This document shows positions 54,691 through 64,000 of a DNA stretch of 64,000 bases, one piece after another (the first letter of the stretch is position 1; the number at the start of each line of letters is the position of its first letter). The position numbers and the translations under genes were made by a program. This DNA comes from Cornus controversa (Eukaryota > Streptophyta > Magnoliopsida > Cornales > Cornaceae), in NCBI GenBank assembly GCA_026545225.1, contig CM048848.1, positions 23,662,806 through 23,726,805 of the forward strand, written 5' to 3'. The notes under the pieces are model-generated. The model was not told where the DNA came from and ran no database searches. It saw only the letters and a program-made list of their open reading frames with translations.

Positions 54691-56657
54691 GTTTGTATTC
54701 CTGTTCTTTTGCTGTTTGGTATTTTTTATATTCCAATTTTTTAAATTCCTTTTTTTTCCTCTTCCATTTGCTGTGACATATGTCATTTGTATATTTGGAA
54801 CTGTCAGTTCTGGTAATGATTGGAAAGTAAATTTTTAGTATATAACTCAAGAATTATGAAATTTTTTTTTCTATATAACTCAACTTAATGAAGCTTCTTT
54901 CCTGCAAACCATATCAGCTGTGTGAGCACATCTTTTTTCTGGGGTTATACATAGGGCCAAAGGCAACCCTATCTTTTCTTACAGCTTCAATCTATGTTCT
55001 TTTTCTCCCCTAATCTATGTAGCACCTTTGACATGTAAAAATATCAACCTGCAATTACAATGATAACACATGGAACATTTATATTCACCAGCCTAGCTAA
55101 ATTAAGCTTGAGTTTGTTTGGGTTTGCCTCATTCTTTTCTCAAGCATCATTATTGAACTCAGTCTCAGTTCATCAACTAAACAAATGAGTCCAATACGGA
55201 GCTGAACCAAAGTTCTTTATGAACATCTTGGTTCATTTGCAGCCGTGATTTTCTAAAACTTTTCACAGTATAAATGAAATGGATAAAAAACATAAGCAGT
55301 CAAGTATTATCCACTCCATTCTAGTACTTCATCGTTCAGTATCTTTACTTGAACCTATTAGATTCTGAATCTAGATCTACAATAGAAGTAATGTGCACCA
55401 TAAATATAGTGCTTCTAAAAGTTTAAGCGCTCAAAAGTCAAAAGCCTTTTTAAATTATATCATAATAAATAAACATATAGGGAGAAGAAAGTCAAAAATT
55501 ACCATACAGTCTACTGCCACATCCCAAAGGAAATGCATCTGCTGCTTTGCTTATACATATTGGTTTAACCTCTTCACTTGTTACCTCAAGTTTATTCTTT
55601 CTGTCATGCATAATCTCCGAAATTGTACTGCAACTTTTTTGGATTCCTTTAGATTTCATGGGCTTGTGCACACCTCCCCATTTTCGGCTAGGGATTGGCT
55701 CTAATACCATCTGTCATGACTTGCCCTACACTGTGTTGATATTTTTTGTTTTGCACGCTCTCCTCTTGGTGCTCACGGTTTTCAAAATGTGTTTACGCGG
55801 TTAGGAGGTGTCCACTATTACTGTTCTTTTTTTTATTGAAGGTTGGAGGGAGCATCTAGGTTTAGCAAGATTCATGCTGACTACTTATGATGAGAGGTCT
55901 CCATCACATAAAGTTCTTGCAATATCTAATTCCATTGATACTGAAAATATAATATATAATATTTGAATATCTAATTCCATTGACACTGAAAATATAACAT
56001 TTATTTCTCTAAGCCTTGTTATACCAAAACCTTAAACTTCCATAACCCTAACATTTATCCCTTCCCTTTAGCCTCCAGTTTAACACTCTAAACTCTATAT
56101 TTAGTTGCCAACCTGATTTTTCAACAACTGATTCTTTGTAACTCTAGTCACTTTGAAAACCAACCCAAATTTTTTTTTTAAGTGAAAAACCAAGCCAATT
56201 TCAACCTTACACCATTTACTCTGCCTCTTTAAACTCTAAATGTACAAGCTCTCCATAACTTCTGCCCACCATAAACCTATTCATGGCAGCATTAATTTGA
56301 GTTTTCTAGTATTGTCCTGCATAATTTAGGTTTGAAGGACTAATTTTCTAATACAGGTGAGAATCATTTGTTGTGGATGGTTGAGACCTTTGGGTTTTGT
56401 ACATCCCAACATATTTGAGCTGCCTCATTGTTTTAAATATAGCATTTAATTCAGTCCTCGGAAGCTTTGTGTGCGAAAGCTTTGTAATTACAATGGACCG
56501 CAAAGGTTTCAGGCTCAACATTAGAGATCCAGCCATACCTTGAAAAAGAGATCAAGTTAGAAGTTAGGCTAAAACTACTAAATGCCAAAGGCAAAGAATC
56601 AACTCACAAACCTTAAGCGAAAAACTATGAATGGATGGAAATCCATAAAGTTGTTAC
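54691..56657. other. CACTA interior without recognised genes
   Basis: AT-rich; contains the second copy of the 85-bp repeat (55921-56005). Near 56450-56535 on the minus strand an exon-like segment after TTTTTCAAG may belong to the phosphatase-like fragment next to it. Small ORFs at 55393-55804 have no resemblance to known proteins. Confidence 0.4.
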
Positions 56658-56789
56658 CATGTGTGACAATCATCAAGTTTTCTGAAGGAAATTTATCTGC
56701 AAGGGCCTTAATAATATGCTCATATCTGGTCCTTGCACCAACGACTGTCTCTTCCCATTTTGGCAACTTGAGTTCCTCGAGCAAACAAT
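56658..56789 (-). pseudogene. Captured exon of a histidine-phosphatase (phosphoglycerate-mutase-like) gene
   Basis: A 132-nt open segment on the minus strand lies between GACATAG and GTAACAAC. It encodes EELKLPKWEETVVGARTRYE then HIIKALADKFPSENLMIVTH-G. The final hydrophobic strand with Thr-His-Gly and the preceding ALADK-P-EN phrase fit the C-terminal part of plant phosphoglycerate-mutase-like histidine phosphatases. It is antisense to the transposase genes and lacks the rest of the domain. The conserved splice borders suggest capture of genomic DNA. Confidence 0.5.
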
Positions 56790-57358
56790 CTATGTCAGTA
56801 CATAGAATAGTTTTTGCAGACTTATAAAGGAAAGTGAAAAGGAATATATATCAAGTATACCTCTTTATATATTCATTGTTTCATTTCATTATATATTGAT
56901 ATTTTTGTGCTTTCTCTGTTGTACTTGCTCCATTGACCCTCTCTCTTTAAATCCCAGGATAATGAACCAGAGCAGCAGTAGCAGTAGCCTTCTCTCCTGT
57001 TGTACTTGCTCCATTTTGCTTCGATTGCCTCTCAACTACGTCTTCAAGAGCATTGTTGTTTTGCTTAAGTTCATTTGTAGCTAGAATATTCGTCTTTTAA
57101 ATGTTCATTGTATATTTGTTAATGGTTGTAATTTTTAAGCATGCTGAAAGTTAAAGTTCATTGTATATCCGCAATTAGATATGCACATACTTTTGGGTTG
57201 GATGAAAGTTATTCAAACTGTGTTTTTGGCTTGACTTTCATTTGAATGTTTTTAGCTTCCGATACAAATTGATGTTGGTATTGTATGTATGGTATCATAG
57301 GTTTTTGGATTGGATTTCACAGGTTTTTGGAATGAGGTATTAGAAAAACAAATTTTCA

Positions 57359-58001
57359 AAAAAAAAAAAAAAAAAATTTTTAAGGCGGACAATGACCGCC
57401 CTTAATAGATGATTTTAAGGCGGGCAAAGACCGCCCTTAATAATCTGATAGCTTCTACGGCGGTTTAGAACCGCCGTTAATAAGAACCTTCGAAGGCGGG
57501 ACAACGTGTCCTTAAAAAAAATTGGTTTAGCATTTAAGGCGGCCATAAGCAGCCCTTAATATTAGATTTTAAGGCAAGCTGTGCACGTCGTAAATAAATA
57601 ATATTTCAAGGCAGCCAGAAACCGCCCTTAATAATCAAGATTTTAAGGCGAGAAGTAACCGTTGTAAATAATTACAGTTTTATGACATGCATGGTCCGCC
57701 TTGAATAATTCCGCTTCTAAGGCGGTCTATGACCGTCGTAAATAATGACAGTTCTATGACATGTATGGTCCGCCGTGAATAATTCAATTTTTAAGACACT
57801 AATTAACCGCCTTGAAAAATGATTTTAAAGGCGTTTATGGAATTATTAAAGGCGGTTTTTGAATGCCTTTAAAATGTTTCCGCATGCCTTTAAAAAAACT
57901 TCGTAATTATAACACCTTAATAGAGGGCAGGCGGTGGTCCGCCTTAAAAAGTCATTTAAGGCAGTTTTTGCCCGTCGTAAAAGTCTAGTTTTCTTGTAGT
58001 G
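57359..58001 (+). repeat. Right terminus and subterminal hairpin repeats of the CACTA element
   Basis: After an A17-type run at 57359, more than ten units follow of AAGGCGG, 6-7 nt, ACCGCCCTT, joined by AATAAT/GATTTT spacers, some inverted or degenerate (ATGACATGCATGGTCCGCC). Each unit can form a short hairpin. The terminus reads CTAGTTTTCTTGTAGTG. The motif differs from the left array (ACGACGGGCC), although both contain GACGGGC near the extreme ends. Confidence 0.8.
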
Positions 58002-58274
58002 ATCACTCCCTCGTACTTAAGGATAACATTCGTCACTGACAACTAGTAAGTGCAATGAAGACCTTACAATTACTTTGATAATCACTTGTCGGTGATCCTG
58101 TTATGTTCCTTATAAATAGGGAGTCCACCCACTATTGTTGAACGAACAAAACACTTTATAATACGCATAATAAGTAACTTGCACTTTGATAAGTAACATA
58201 TTCTTATTAATAAACCAATGTCATTACATCCTAATTGGTGCTATAAATGGCATACAATCCCAACAGGTGCACAG
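58002..58274. other. Flank right of the CACTA element
   Basis: It begins with the ATC duplication. TATAAATAGGGAG near 58111 is promoter-like, perhaps part of an LTR. No gene is seen. Confidence 0.35.
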
Positions 58275-61200
58275 TGCACCCACACGGTGCACTCTACACC
58301 CCCTCTCTATCTCACCACATATCTCTCTTCTCTACACTCTCTCTCACACTTTTCACTCCATACACCACCTATATTTATAGCCCCTTTGCTAACCATCACC
58401 CACACATACAAACACACTAGGTACCAATTCACCTTAGCAAAAGTCACCACACTCCTCCAAGGCCCATACACATGGACACCATATCATACTATACACTTAT
58501 GACTTGTGTGTGGACTAAGCCCTACAATCTCGCCCTCCACCCACAAGAGAGACAAATCACCACGCGGACATACTCTAAGATATTTTCTCTACCAAGGTGA
58601 TACAATCTTCACCAGAGGATTCGAGACTACTCACCCTTAATAAAAACCTTTAATATTCTTTGCAAAACCCAAATCGACCAGAAATATAAACCAACCACTA
58701 ACGAAGTCAACCTCCAAAACAAACCCAAAATAATCACCCATATACCCCTGTGCTACACCACCATAACCTGTGTTGTTTCAATGACCCAATTGTTCACATC
58801 CTACTGCTAACACAATGAAACAACCATAAACCAACCACCACAAACTCCAAACAGAAGCCCATAAATGTGATGGCATTAGACAAAACACCATCTGTCATCA
58901 TATCAACAAAAAGCTGACATAACTTCTATACCATATCCTTCAGAAGCATATGCAACAATCATGGTGTTCCAAGCAAAAAAATTCTCTCATTCCGACGTAT
59001 CATGTCAAAAATAGCATCAACAAGGCTTCCACATCTCCCCATATATCATGTACCCTATAACCAACACATTCTAAGAGGAAACATCTCTAATGGACATTTT
59101 ATCAAACACCATCTGGGTGACCCAACAAAGGCAACACCATTTAGGACCATCCCAGCTCCTTTCATCTCCACTCTAAACAAATAAGATACCCAAAAACCCA
59201 TACATCCATACAGCTCACCTTAACACCACCATTATGTGCTACAACCCAACCTAAATCATAATTTGTTGCGTCGCCAAACCGAGCAACATCCTTATTAATT
59301 TCCATCAGCAACCCAAGTCGAGAATTGTCAACTGGAGCTTCAGTGAACACTAACCACTTGTCGGCCGTCCATCGACCTTTTCCCAGACGCACCATCACCA
59401 TCATCACCTTATTTTAAATCAACCCAGCAAAACCCACTTTTACAAAAACCATATTAAACACACTTGTCACCATCATAAGGGTCGTCAATAGAGCCACCAC
59501 TACAAACACTATTATACGGCGAAACCCATCTGCAACTCCCTGACCCTCACTATCGTAATGCCCTAAAATATTTGGGAAACCACCACTTTTCACAAATGTA
59601 AGAACATAATTGTTAACACCCAATCATGGCTACCATGTTGGCCTAACATGGAAGGTAAGTTTGATGACAAATGGCTAATCAGAAATGAGGTATAAGCTGG
59701 CCAATTATAGTTGGTCAATTATGACCAGTCAATTATAATTGGCCGATTAAGAGTAATTGATTGTGACTGGCCGATTGTGCATGTTGGCTGAGTGACACTT
59801 ACTGATGACTGAACTATAATGTGGGTGATAAGTTATTATAATTTAGGGAGTGGGAATCTAAATAGCTTGGCCTTGTTTTTGAATTATGGATTTCAAATGA
59901 AAATATAAAAGACACATGACACCAAATGGACTCAATCAGTCAATGATATGACTCATTTGAATTTAAATAGATATTTTCTAGCCTGATTCTAGGAGTTAGT
60001 TGTTTAGATAAGATACACTTGGCAATTTCTGGAGCTCTCAGAGACCAATTCAAAGGAAGATTTAAAGCTAATTTGTAGAGATTTTTAGCTGATCTGTTGC
60101 AGATTTCTTGTTGATTTTGTTTTTTAGCTAATGTTGTTACAAATTTTCTTACTGATGTTGTTGCAGATTTTAAATGCACGATTTTAGGAGATCTCTTTTA
60201 TTGTAAACCTATAAATAATTCACTTGTATGACCATACAAAGGGTCCTCAATCATCAACAACTCAATTTACATTTATCTTTCCTTTTCAATGCAATTTACT
60301 TTTCAAGTAACTATTCTTGCATAGAAACTTCTTTTCTCATCCCATATTCCAACTGCTCTTCTCATCCCATATTCTGTTTCTCATTCCAAAACCTGAATTT
60401 CTTTCAGACTTCGTTTTCTCTTCTCATCTCATATTATATTTCTTTTAATCACAATTCTTGAATGTCTTCTTAATTGAGACAAAAAGAACCTTACAGAGGA
60501 GTTGTCAATATTCTCTCACCTCTAGCAGTCACATGGTCAATCAAATTTTTCAAAAGAGATAATTGTGTTCGACTGATTTCCATTCCCTTTAGCCGATTAC
60601 ACGGCTCTGGCATGCCCGCAATCAATCTACCTACATTGGTTTACTAAGTCAATTTATCAAGTGAACAATAATACCACTTTTGTCAAACCAAGCCAAGACC
60701 TATCAATGCCTACCCTTGGCCAACCAAAACCAGAACCAACAATAGACCCAAGACACCCACAATCGGCTTCACTGAAACCCCAAAAAATAGAGCGAATCAC
60801 CTTCGCCGAAAAACCCCAATACTGTCGATTACCAGTGCCAACAAACCCTTATCAAACTTCCCTAACCAACCACCGTCAGCCACCGTGAACACCACCACAA
60901 ACCACCAAACCCAATTGCATGACAGACACAACCGAAAACCCAAACGCCACCGCAACAACAAATCTAAACCCAGTAAACCCACTAGGAAACCTAATCTAGT
61001 CACAACCGAACACAACCAAGGGCGGATCTAACAAGGCCCTAGTGGGTACTAATGTACCCACTTAATTTTATAAAAAAAAATTTATACATATAGTAAATAC
61101 AATTTTTTTAGGGGTTTAGAACTGGAAGGACCTATTAAGGCCCGAGTGATGTCCCACTTAGTTTAATAAAAATAAATCATACATATTCATACCCACTTAG

Positions 61201-62187
61201 TTTTATGAAAAAAAAATTATACATATTCGTACCCACTTGTTCAAATTCATGGCTATGCCCCTCAACACAGCCCTGTCGTTTGACCACCAAATAACCACCA
61301 TCATCGAAATCCCAATGAAAACCTCCCTAAGCTTTCGTCGTTGAAACCCTCATCCCTGTCAACTTTGTCCTGCATCACCATTGTAGACCAGGTCATCGAT
61401 CTGCATCGTCGATAAACAAGGCCACTATTGTCTTTATGTTAGTGCAAAACAACACTTCACATAGCCTTCGTACACCATAGGAGCACCTCACTGTCAGTTG
61501 CAACTCTTCCTATTATCATCGCCGCTCAGCATTGTTGTTGTCATTCTCATGTTAGAGTGTCGATATCTTCAAACCGAGAGCTTTGGTTGTGCTCTCTCTC
61601 TCTCTCTCTCTCCTTACGCCATCAATTTGGGAAGAAACTATGGATCAAATTTATTTTAAACCCTGACCTATACTCATTTACATCCCTAAAAAATGAACCA
61701 AGAACTCTCCCCTACAACAATCCATTTTTATTTTCTAGATCTCCACCATTCAACAACATCTGGGCTCTCTAGGACCAATCTTTGACTCTAATACCTTTTG
61801 TTATGAAAACAATTCCCTTTCCATTCGACACCGCGAATGTAACACACAAATGGAAATGGAGATCAGAACAACACACAACAAATAATTAACAAAAAACAAC
61901 ACCGAAAGAGACAAAAAATTTCATGGTTCGGCCAAACATAATCTATGATACCCACACGGTGCACTCTATACCCTCTCTCACTTTTCATTCCGTACACCAC
62001 CTATATTTATAGCCCATTTGCTAACTTTCCACCCACACAAACACATAGGATACCAATCCACATTAGCAAAACCCACTGCACTCCTCCAGGGCCCAATTAC
62101 TTTTGGAACCAAAGCCCATATACATGACACCATATCACACTATACACTTATGACTTGTGGGTGGACTAAGCCCTACACATTCAATCT
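58275..62187 (-). mobile_element. Decayed non-autonomous LTR retrotransposon, minus strand
   Basis: Homologous segments at 58275-58531 and 61950-62187 (sharing CACACGGTGCACTC, CACCTATATTTATAGCCC, GACTTGTG and GGACTAAGCCCTACA) look like an LTR pair. On the minus strand each LTR would start TGTAGGGCTTAG. At the left copy it is preceded by a purine tract (GGGTGGAGGGCGAGAT), a good PPT. The right copy extends to TGTTATG at about 61799 and abuts AAAGGTATTAGAGTC (61784-61798), a decayed iMet-type PBS. The 3.25-kb interior has no recognisable gag or pol. Within it, 59630-60650 may be another element or LTR fragment (starts TGTTGGCC); this is unresolved. Confidence 0.55.
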
Positions 62188-62263
62188 ATTCTCTTCAAAT
62201 CCACTCTCCATTTCTCACCACAATGATCTAATCACCCCCCCCCCTCTCTCTCTCTCTCTCTTT

Positions 62264-62301
<38 letters not shown>

Positions 62302-63610
62302 ATTACATTTAAGCTTGGTATAATAAGACAAAATATTCAATCTTGTGGGTCAAAATACCTTTGCCTATCTACGAAATACCTTCGAAATATTCAATCCTTT
62401 ACCTTTGCCTATATATATATATATATATATATATTATCTTAGTTTTGTTCACTTTTCACATTCTCACAAATTCAATCCAGAATCTGCCGATCAACAATGG
62501 TGACATCGCAACGCCTTCGAGACCTGCAAATCCCAACCGGACAACGAGATGTGCATCTTATATGTCGAGAAGAACCCCCAATGGGTGTTTGTATCATACC
62601 ACATCTTCATGTGCTTATAGCACTTTGGCAAGCACCAAGGCCTCTATCTGCACATTAGCTTTGTCCGATCCGTCACCATTCCAAGATCCATCTCAAGAAG
62701 ATGGAGTATTGTGGCAATGAATAGAGGCTTTTGGTAAGGCATATTTGTGAAACAGAGGCTTTTTGTCTTCTCTAAATTTAATTGAGGCTTGTTGGAGAGA
62801 TAGTAGTGAGAGAGAAAAATGGAGATCATGACTTCTTGACAAATTTAGGTTAAGTAAATTTGTGAAATTCTTATAGATACACAGTGAGAGTAGAGATATG
62901 TTGATCCGTGAAATCTGATGGATTTTGTAATCCAGTTAATGCATTTAAATTGGGTTTGATCCATTTTTAATTGAGGGCACATGTCAACTTTTCGTCAAGC
63001 CATGTCAGCAAGGAGGACAAAGTTGGTCCTGTTGGGTAGCACCCAAGCACACCATGTCATCATGGAGGACAAAGTTGGTCTTGCTGGGCAGCACCCAAGC
63101 ATTGCCCATCTAGAAAATATATTGGAAGGAAAAATGAATTTTGGCAATTGTTCTAAGTAAGTAGCAAGAAAGAGTTGTTTTTTTCTTGGGAAGACCTGTT
63201 ATAACACAAAATCTAAAGACCTTTGTGAAATTTCTACATCTTCTGCTTATGAATACACATTGATCTCTCAATAACAAATGCCTCCAAGATGTGTGTTCTG
63301 AATGCATTGTTGCTTGTTCTAATATGTTAAGTTATTAAATTCACCCTCCCATGCATTATGATAAATGGGGAGTTAATTACACTTTCCAATAAATATATAA
63401 ACAAATGGAGTTAATTAGAACTATAATCAGATGAGTCAAATTAAACAATGATCTGGAGAACAAATATATGAGGGGAGACTTAAATTCATACCCAAAAATC
63501 TTTAGTTCTTCATCGTTTTCTTTTGAAAGAAAAAATAAACTAATAAGTAGATGAAGAAGAAGAAGAAGAAGAAGAAGAGGGAGTTGTCACAATACCCTCA
63601 AAATTCTTAC
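62188..63610. other. Non-coding flank with simple repeats
   Basis: (CT)n at 62244-62262, (TA)n at 62267-62297 and 62411-62434, and (GAA)n at 63551-63578. A 52-bp tandem duplication occupies 63001-63104. A 53-codon frame from 62498 (MVTSQRLRDLQIPTGQRD) is unrecognised. Confidence 0.5.
63001..63104. repeat. 52-bp tandem duplication
   Basis: Two head-to-tail units start CATGTCA and contain GGAGGACAAAGTTGGTC and AGCACCCAAGCA, with several mismatches between them. Confidence 0.85.
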
Positions 63611-64000
63611 CAGGTGTTCGAGGACTAATCCCTTCTCCATAACACCTCACAAACATGTAATTGTCAATGAGATGTATACCAAAAACCCATGTTGCTCCAA
63701 GGGCTTCTTTTTATCTTGAAAGTTCAGTAGGAAAAATAGAAATTAAATTATACAACAGATATATATAATGCTTACATATAGCAGAAAAGAAAAATAGATT
63801 GGAGAACTTGATGGGTCTTCCAAAATTTTTATTACCTTATTCAAGTGACTAATTCTACTGTATGCTTTGATGAACTTTAACGTGCGTCAACCTGGTCATC
63901 CTCATCCCCAAAGGCCAGGTCATCCTCATCCCCAAAGGCCACCAGGCCCACTAAATCCTGATTTAAAGAGTAGATAAGAATCTTAAGCTCATCATTTCCC
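63611..64000 (-). CDS. Possible host-gene exons at the window edge, minus strand
   Basis: The minus strand is open from the edge (GNDELKILIYSLNQDLVGL, then VAFGDEDD twice, then QVDAR and a stop at 63877). The repeated AFGDEDDL/Q comes from a perfect 24-bp tandem duplication (63894-63941). A donor-like CAG|GTTGAC after DDQ could splice to a second open segment ending at 63611 (LGATWVFGIHLIDNYMF then VRCYGEGISPRTPG) before GTAAGAAT. The acceptor for that second segment is unclear. The protein is not recognised. It could be part of a real gene entering from the right, or another fragment. Confidence 0.35.

Larger units (their letters stand above)
35040..58001 (+). mobile_element. CACTA (En/Spm) DNA transposon, ~23 kb, TSD ATC
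   Basis: It starts CACTACAAGATTTTTGGG and ends TTTTCTTGTAGTG, inverted termini of the CACTA class. ATC is duplicated at 35037-35039 and 58002-58004, the 3-bp TSD expected for this class. Both ends have subterminal repeat arrays. Inside are the two expected genes on the plus strand (TNP2 transposase and a Transposase_24-type protein), an inserted L1 LINE (38300-43074) and several exon-like fragments that look captured. A caution: the two subterminal arrays differ in sequence, so the ends could in principle come from two elements, with the matching TSD by chance (about 1 in 64). Confidence 0.8.

Noticed and set aside
55393-55804. Overlapping ORFs of 72-103 codons on both strands
   Set aside because: No similarity recognised, opposite-strand overlap, no splice or start context.

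Overview
This window is a block of nested transposable elements from a large plant genome, almost certainly a eudicot. The evidence is plant-specific element families (Athila-, Tekay- and SIRE-type LTR retrotransposons, a TNP2-encoding CACTA transposon, an L1 LINE with a zf-RVT domain), an Athila primer-binding site matching plant tRNA-Asp, and short AT-rich GT-AG introns. No complete ordinary host gene is visible; only the last ~400 bases (minus strand) may hold exons of one. The species cannot be read from the sequence.

Layout. (1) 1-16737: the 3' part of a Ty1/copia SIRE-like element with an envelope-like ORF at 2072-3058. It is split twice: by a solo Athila-type LTR (227-1642, TSD TTGAG), and, inside its 3' LTR, by a complete but decayed Ty3/gypsy Tekay-like chromovirus on the minus strand (4599-16540, TSD CATGC, iMet PBS, PPT, chromodomain). 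The chromovirus is itself split in gag by another solo LTR (11454-12974, TSD CAAAC). (2) 16741-27984: the decayed pol of an Athila-like element, split in RT by a young gag-only Athila derivative (18379-25925, TSD GGCAT, two 1436-bp LTRs differing at about a dozen sites, intact 622-aa ORF). (3) 28345-34299: a second Athila-like relic with an LTR tail, a decayed PBS, a plant-transposon-domain ORF broken by a compound insertion, a 3' UTR and an LTR. (4) 35040-58001: a ~23-kb CACTA transposon (CACTACAAG termini, TSD ATC) with a five-exon TNP2 transposase gene, a seven- or eight-exon Transposase_24-type gene, an inserted 5'-truncated L1 LINE, and several short exon-like fragments apparently captured from host genes (La-motif, RGG-rich, histidine-phosphatase-like and unrecognised). 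(5) 58002-64000: non-coding sequence with a decayed minus-strand LTR pair, simple repeats, and a possible host-gene end at the right edge.

How the parts relate. Target-site duplications and reading-frame continuity across insertions give a relative order: Athila pol is older than SIRE, which is older than Tekay, which is older than the solo LTR inside Tekay; the gag-only element entered Athila pol independently and recently. The gag-only element has lost protease and pol and must depend on enzymes from another Athila copy. The CACTA gene pair has the usual autonomous arrangement, but a 28-base interruption in the transposase gene makes its activity doubtful.

The most unusual signals are: arrays of short self-complementary motifs with different core sequences in unrelated elements, changing in unit number between two LTRs of one element; different subterminal repeats at the two CACTA ends; captured exons inside the CACTA; and a flipped segment at the end of one LTR family. 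All boundaries and counts were read by eye; no database search was run.
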